DNA of 10,303 bases. Source: Bacteroidales bacterium. GTDB lineage: Bacteria; Bacteroidota; Bacteroidia; Bacteroidales; UBA7960. Both the position numbers and the translations under genes were made by a program. The stretch is from NCBI GenBank assembly GCA_007124575.1, contig SLEW01000008.1:1-10303 (forward strand), in the 5' to 3' direction. Positions 5,897-10,303 of the stretch are shown piece after piece (position 1 is the stretch's first letter; each line of letters begins with the position of its first letter). The notes beneath the pieces were generated by a model that worked only from the letters and a program-made list of their open reading frames with translations, ran no database searches and was not told the DNA's origin.

Positions 5897-7669
5897 TTAA
5901 AAAGCGAAGCTCATGCCGCCCAAAAAGTTGAAGCCCTGGGTGGGATAACCCAGCCATCTTTCGTATTCATCGTTGACGATATTGGAGAAATTCAGGAACA
6001 CGGAAAGACGTTTGCTATAGCGGTATTCAATGCCCAGGTTGACATCGGCATATAAATCATGGAGTTCAAATTCCTGCGGCTGATCCTCGCCAGTGGTATA
6101 CAAGGCACCGTATGTCTTGTCTCTTCCCAGCACCTCAGCTGTGAGAATGATTTTGTCCTGAATGTTATAATTGGTACTGAAGCTCAGTTCAAATTCAGGC
6201 TTATGCCATGCTTTTTGAAGTTCATCAAGGGTGTAGTCGTAATAATCACCGCGCAGGTGCATGGAAACCCTTTCTCCAAAGCGGTAAAACAGTTCACCTG
6301 TTACTTGCAGTTTTCTGATATCATCATAGACCACATGGAATGGCTGGTTTGGCATGAAGCCTGCTTCATCAAGGGCTTCCGGCACCAGGCCGGGATCCGG
6401 ATATGTGGTCCTGGCAAAGAAGGGGTAGTTGTCTATCTGGCTGTTGTTAATACGCAGATTATAAGAAAAGGAATTCCCCAAGGCACCGTGTACCCCTAAG
6501 CCAATATCCGACCGCACGTTGCTGAAACCGGTCCCGGGCAGGGGACTGACAAATGGATTACTTTCTGATAGTTCCTGCCATGATTGTTTTTTCAGGCCTC
6601 CGCTGACATCGACGCCGGCAATCAGGTTATCAGGTATGATCTGCACATTGACTCCTGCCAGAGGGTATGCCCTCAGGGTGAAGTTTCCGTTATCATCTTC
6701 CACGGACACGTTGGCGCCCAGGTAGAAATCCAGCCTGTCGACGGCAGAATGCAGCTTGGGTTTAAGGCTGTATATCCCGGTATGCAGTGTGTCGGCCACA
6801 TGGTGGTGATAATAGTACCGGGCATCTGCCTCCAGCTGAAAATGCTGTTTTTCCATTACCCCAAAGGGGTCGGCTGTCACGGGGCTGCCGATATTGCCGT
6901 GTAGTCTGAAAAGGTGTTCGCTTCCGTCGTAGCGGTCGCTCAGCCACTGATGCTGCAAGCCTGTGTTGTATGTAAATCCGGAGGGGTCATTGTCATAATT
7001 GCCAAAGCTAACCTCCGAGGAGAGGAACTCATAGCGTTGCCTGGTACCCCCAGAAAATGGATCCCATAAAGAATCATTCTGGTCATTTTTTTCAGGCATG
7101 GTTAATCCGAAGGGCTCACCGTAGAAGTGAAGCATGTGCCTGTTGTAGGTCACATCTGCTTTCAATGCATGATTGTCATAGAACCGGGTTCCATAAACAT
7201 TTGCTTTATTTCTGCTGAATGTGCTGTTGGGAAAATTATCGATATCCTCTCCTGATGACCTGTGCTTCAGATGCACTCCCAGGGCGTATTCATCAGACCT
7301 TAGTGTGTTGTAAAAACCTTCGAAGTATGGACTCTGGTAGCTTCCATAACCTCCTTTGACAAGCCCGCGGTAGAGTTTGGTGAGTGGTTCACCGCGCATG
7401 CGGGCAGGGGTTATGGGGTTGGGTTCAAACCTGACATATGCCCGCCGGGGTTCTATGCGGTAGTCGAAATCCATGTCTACCGTCACGGTGTCTTCGATGG
7501 TGGGATCCAGGTTGATCTTGAAAGCATCTGAGATGGATGGCTCATAGGGGGCCACCACCTGTATCTCATCGATGTCGAGCTCACGCTGCGCCAGTGCATT
7601 AACGCTGTAAAAGACCGCGAAAATCAGTGATATGGCGGTTATGGTATTGAAAAAAGCCACTTTTTGCAT
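5897..7669 (-). CDS. Outer membrane beta-barrel protein, TonB-receptor-like but apparently without a plug
   Basis: A 590-residue exported protein. Residues 1-27 are a Sec signal peptide with probable cleavage at Ala-Leu-Ala27. Residues 28-97 are a non-barrel segment with a LDIDEIQVVAPY stretch that loosely resembles a TonB box, then PSISDAFKI and a Pro/Arg-rich linker. From about residue 98 to the end, alternating hydrophobic-aromatic strands separated by polar loops (for example LYRGLVKGGYGSYQSPYFEG) indicate an outer membrane barrel. The C-terminus, with SNIVNDEYERW, a GYPTQGFNF turn and a final strand ending in Phe590, is typical of TonB-dependent receptors and of BAM-recognised strands. 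The roughly 70 residues before the barrel are too few for a normal plug of about 130-150 residues. An automatic TonB-dependent receptor label would therefore be partly right. It starts 12 bases after the TPR gene stop, so the two are probably one operon. Ligand and function are unknown. Confidence 0.85.
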   Translation of the reverse strand: MQKVAFFNTITAISLIFAVFYSVNALAQRELDIDEIQVVAPYEPSISDAFKINLDPTIEDTVTVDMDFDYRIEPRRAYVRFEPNPITPARMRGEPLTKLYRGLVKGGYGSYQSPYFEGFYNTLRSDEYALGVHLKHRSSGEDIDNFPNSTFSRNKANVYGTRFYDNHALKADVTYNRHMLHFYGEPFGLTMPEKNDQNDSLWDPFSGGTRQRYEFLSSEVSFGNYDNDPSGFTYNTGLQHQWLSDRYDGSEHLFRLHGNIGSPVTADPFGVMEKQHFQLEADARYYYHHHVADTLHTGIYSLKPKLHSAVDRLDFYLGANVSVEDDNGNFTLRAYPLAGVNVQIIPDNLIAGVDVSGGLKKQSWQELSESNPFVSPLPGTGFSNVRSDIGLGVHGALGNSFSYNLRINNSQIDNYPFFARTTYPDPGLVPEALDEAGFMPNQPFHVVYDDIRKLQVTGELFYRFGERVSMHLRGDYYDYTLDELQKAWHKPEFELSFSTNYNIQDKIILTAEVLGRDKTYGALYTTGEDQPQEFELHDLYADVNLGIEYRYSKRLSVFLNFSNIVNDEYERWLGYPTQGFNFLGGMSFAF

Positions 7670-7681
7670 GTCTATGTGTGT

Positions 7682-10303
7682 TTAATCCAGATCAATTTCT
7701 ATCACATCCTCCTCTTCTTCCTCTTCAGGGGCTTCGAGGTGTTCTTCGATGAATGCAAGCTTTTGTTTTGCTTCTTGCTGTAAGTCTTCACCATCATAGT
7801 TTTCAATGATGCTGTTCAGAGTATGTTTTGCCTGGAAGGCATTATCTGTTTCGATATACAGGTCGGCAAGCAACAGCAATGTTCTTGCGAGCCAGAAATC
7901 ATAAGCCGACAGCTTTCCTGTATAGGAAAAGATCTCTTCTTCTGCTTCTTCATAATGACCTTTTTCGAAGGTAATGCGGGCCAGGTTGTATCGTGCCTCT
8001 GCAGCCCGCCTGTTTTCGGTGATGGAGGCTACTTCCTCAAAAGCTTCCCGGGCCTTGTCGGTGTCATGCAGATCTTTCGCCGATATGGCCTTTATGTACC
8101 AGGCTTCCTGCCGGTCGTCCTGTGATAGCCTGTCGTGCTCCAGTACTTGTCGTGCCTTGCTGATTGCCTCGCTGCTGTTGCCAAGGTGGAAAAGGCAGCG
8201 CATTTGACCTTTCCTGGCAGTGATGGTGTTGTTCCGGTCTTCGGTAACCTCTTCCAGCCCGGCATAATGCGTGCGTGCCATCTCATAATCACCCCGGCTG
8301 AAGCGAATGGCTGCAGCGCGAAGGAGTGAGACCTCCAGGAACATCCGATGTGCACCGTCTATGATATACTCATAGCCACCAAGTGCCTCGTTTGTTTCGT
8401 TGGCCCTGTATAAACATTCGGAGCGGTAATATTGGGCATTAGCTGCGAAGATCCCACCCGGAAACTGATCAAGGTAATTGTTAAAGCTTTGGACGGCACC
8501 TGAGCAATCACCTTGCATGTAACGGTTCTCTGCAGCCTGGTATACAAGGGAGTCTTCTTCTGCTTCGGTGATGTCAGCAATGCCTATGTCTTCTGTAAAG
8601 CGCACAAAATCAGCGACCCTGTCCAGGTCAACATATATGCTGCGCATGGCAGACAAGGCTTCCTGTGCCTGGGATGTACCGGGATAGTCTTCCACTACTT
8701 TTTTAAAGGTCTCGAGTGCACGTTCATCGTCGTTTTCGTTGTAATACACGAGGCCGATCTTGAGCCTGGCACTTTGTGCATGTGAGCTTCCCGGGTGGTG
8801 TTCCAGGATCTCATAGAAGTATTCTCTGGCTTTGGGATTGTCATTCAGCAGGAGCCAGCTGTTGGCGATCTCGTATCGTCCGTCATCAAGAAAGGCAGAG
8901 CCGGGGTAATTTGCCAGAAGATCCTCCATGGTAGTAATTTTTTCTTCTATTTCGCCCATGATGCCATATACAAGGCCTTTCTGATATACCGCATAATCTG
9001 TATCGATGACGTCGAGCTGAATGGCACGGTTATAGAAGTTCATGGCCGGCTGATATTGTTTGCTTACGAAATATGAATCGGCGGTACGTAACACGGCGTC
9101 ATTCAGCAAGTTTGGATTCTGATCGCCGGCTGATATGAACTTGCGAAAGGCGGTGATAGCTTCTGCCCAGGATTCTTTTTTAAAGTGGGCATACCCAATG
9201 GAATAGTTTGCTTTGTCGTAGAAATCAAGCGAGAAGGCACCCGGGCTTACCAGGAAATCCTGATGCCTGGATAGTGCCCTGGCGTAATCACCTTTCCGGT
9301 AGTGTGCTTCCCCTTCCCAATAAAGGCTGGAGGCCACAAAACGGCTGTTTTCCTGGTAGCGCCGGGTCTTTTCAAAATGTGAAACGGCACCGGCAAAGTC
9401 ACGGTTGTTGAAGAGCTCCACACCCCTCAGGAAACTTACCCGCTGGTAGGCTTCACGTAACCTTCTTGTTTCGTGATCAATCAACTCCAATGAAGCCAGT
9501 GCATCGCGATAGTTGCTGGTGGTAAGATAGAGGTCAATAAGATATTCGTATGCTTCATTGATGCGGGGCGAGTCTGGATACTTCTCAATATATTGACGAA
9601 AAGACAGGATAGCTTCATTGTGTGGGTCCATGGACAGTTCCAGGGACAGAAGCGCGTAATTAAAAAGAGATTCTCTCTGGATGTCTTGGTGGAAGTCCAT
9701 TTGGTGGGCCTGGGAGAAGGCATTTCGCGCATAGCGTTTCTGGTTTGTTTCAATGTATGCCGATGCGAGGTGAAAATAGGCATTCTGTGCCAGGCTGTCT
9801 TCCTCTGCGGTGGTCCTTTCCAGGTGAGGGATGGCTTCTTCATAACGCCCCAGGGAGTAAAGAACATAACCCAGCTGATAATGATCTCCTCGGCTGGCAC
9901 TGCGGCCTGCATGGCTTATGTATTCTTCCAGGTAGGGGATGGCCTCTGCATATTGCGCGCGTTCCACATGGGCTTCTCCTATCAGACGGGCTATTTCCGG
10001 TGTCCGGCGCGGGATGGCCTCCTCGTAAAGCATGGGTGCATTTACCAGGAGCTCATCGTACTCTCCTTGTAAATAGTAAATATGGATGATGTAATAGGGT
10101 ATCAGCTGCCCGAAGTTCCGGTCATCCATAATGCGCTCAAAATGGGTGATGGCGGAGGCATAGTTGCCGTTCAGATAGGCAATATGGCCGTAATAATAGC
10201 TTGCCGGGGCGTAGTAAATGGATTCGGGATCCTGTATTTGTCTGAACAGAGGTGCTGCCTCGCTCAGGTTTTCAAGCATGAAATGACTGTATCCCAGCTT
10301 AAA
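7682..10303 (-). CDS. Large TPR-repeat protein with acidic C-terminal tail (5'-truncated by window edge)
   Basis: The frame stays open to the right window edge (FKLGYSHF precedes the first visible ATG at 10279), so the N-terminus and any signal peptide are missing and 873 residues are visible. Nearly all of it is tetratricopeptide repeats. I count about twenty to twenty-two units of the GxYxxAixxfe type, for example NGNYASAITHF, LGRYEEAIPHL, KGDYARAL and KGHYEEAEEE. Several units end in YPGS/YPGT/FPGG-like turns, as in envelope TPR proteins such as BamD and CpoB (YbgF). No enzymatic motif is visible. The last twenty residues are an acidic tail with six consecutive Glu followed by DVIEIDLD. 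TPR solenoids act as protein-binding scaffolds. The barrel gene begins 12 bases after this stop, which suggests a partner at the outer membrane. I infer a periplasmic or outer-membrane-associated location from the context; the missing N-terminus would settle it. Confidence 0.88.
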   Translation of the reverse strand, partial: FKLGYSHFMLENLSEAAPLFRQIQDPESIYYAPASYYYGHIAYLNGNYASAITHFERIMDDRNFGQLIPYYIIHIYYLQGEYDELLVNAPMLYEEAIPRRTPEIARLIGEAHVERAQYAEAIPYLEEYISHAGRSASRGDHYQLGYVLYSLGRYEEAIPHLERTTAEEDSLAQNAYFHLASAYIETNQKRYARNAFSQAHQMDFHQDIQRESLFNYALLSLELSMDPHNEAILSFRQYIEKYPDSPRINEAYEYLIDLYLTTSNYRDALASLELIDHETRRLREAYQRVSFLRGVELFNNRDFAGAVSHFEKTRRYQENSRFVASSLYWEGEAHYRKGDYARALSRHQDFLVSPGAFSLDFYDKANYSIGYAHFKKESWAEAITAFRKFISAGDQNPNLLNDAVLRTADSYFVSKQYQPAMNFYNRAIQLDVIDTDYAVYQKGLVYGIMGEIEEKITTMEDLLANYPGSAFLDDGRYEIANSWLLLNDNPKAREYFYEILEHHPGSSHAQSARLKIGLVYYNENDDERALETFKKVVEDYPGTSQAQEALSAMRSIYVDLDRVADFVRFTEDIGIADITEAEEDSLVYQAAENRYMQGDCSGAVQSFNNYLDQFPGGIFAANAQYYRSECLYRANETNEALGGYEYIIDGAHRMFLEVSLLRAAAIRFSRGDYEMARTHYAGLEEVTEDRNNTITARKGQMRCLFHLGNSSEAISKARQVLEHDRLSQDDRQEAWYIKAISAKDLHDTDKAREAFEEVASITENRRAAEARYNLARITFEKGHYEEAEEEIFSYTGKLSAYDFWLARTLLLLADLYIETDNAFQAKHTLNSIIENYDGEDLQQEAKQKLAFIEEHLEAPEEEEEEDVIEIDLD

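Noticed and set aside
5880..5902. Small A/T stem just after the barrel gene stop on the minus strand (AAAAT, loop ACTG, ATTTT).
   Set aside because: Five A/T pairs only, with no G/C content. Too weak to call a terminator.
7823..10089. Several open frames on both strands inside the TPR gene.
   Set aside because: They are shadows of the long repeat-coding frame. Their products show no family resemblance and the TPR pattern is continuous through them.

Overview
The window looks like chromosomal DNA from a member of the Bacteroidota. Three things support this: perfect TAnnTTTG -7 promoter elements, which are specific to this phylum, ahead of gyrB and the EamA gene; a DNA gyrase B of about 655 residues without the long insertion of enterobacterial GyrB; and a pairing of a large TPR protein with a TonB-receptor-type outer membrane barrel. 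I cannot place it below phylum. Every gene is intact except the two cut by the window edges. I see no RNA gene, CRISPR array, insertion sequence or phage gene, and no gene-free stretch over 300 bases.

Layout. Positions 1-3788 hold five plus-strand genes: the C-terminal catalytic domain of an oligopeptidase B (cut at the left edge), a small haem-binding lipoprotein with one CxxCH motif, a stand-alone NadR-like P-loop kinase with a GTG start, an EamA-family transporter with its own candidate promoter, and an exported glutathione peroxidase preceded by an AT-rich hairpin. Positions 3827-10303 hold three minus-strand genes. Read in their own direction these are a large TPR-repeat protein (N-terminus off the right edge), an outer membrane beta-barrel protein starting 12 bases after it, and gyrB, which has its own promoter. 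The two blocks converge, with 38 bases between the glutathione peroxidase and gyrB stop codons.

Function. Most genes are housekeeping or stress functions: peptide cleavage after basic residues, nucleotide cofactor salvage, peroxide reduction and DNA supercoiling. The least explained part is the TPR plus barrel pair. The barrel has a TonB-receptor-like C-terminus but too little sequence ahead of the barrel for a plug domain. The TPR protein has about twenty repeats and an acidic tail. Their tight spacing suggests they work together at the cell envelope. This is the best candidate here for an undescribed system, but its function cannot be read from the sequence.
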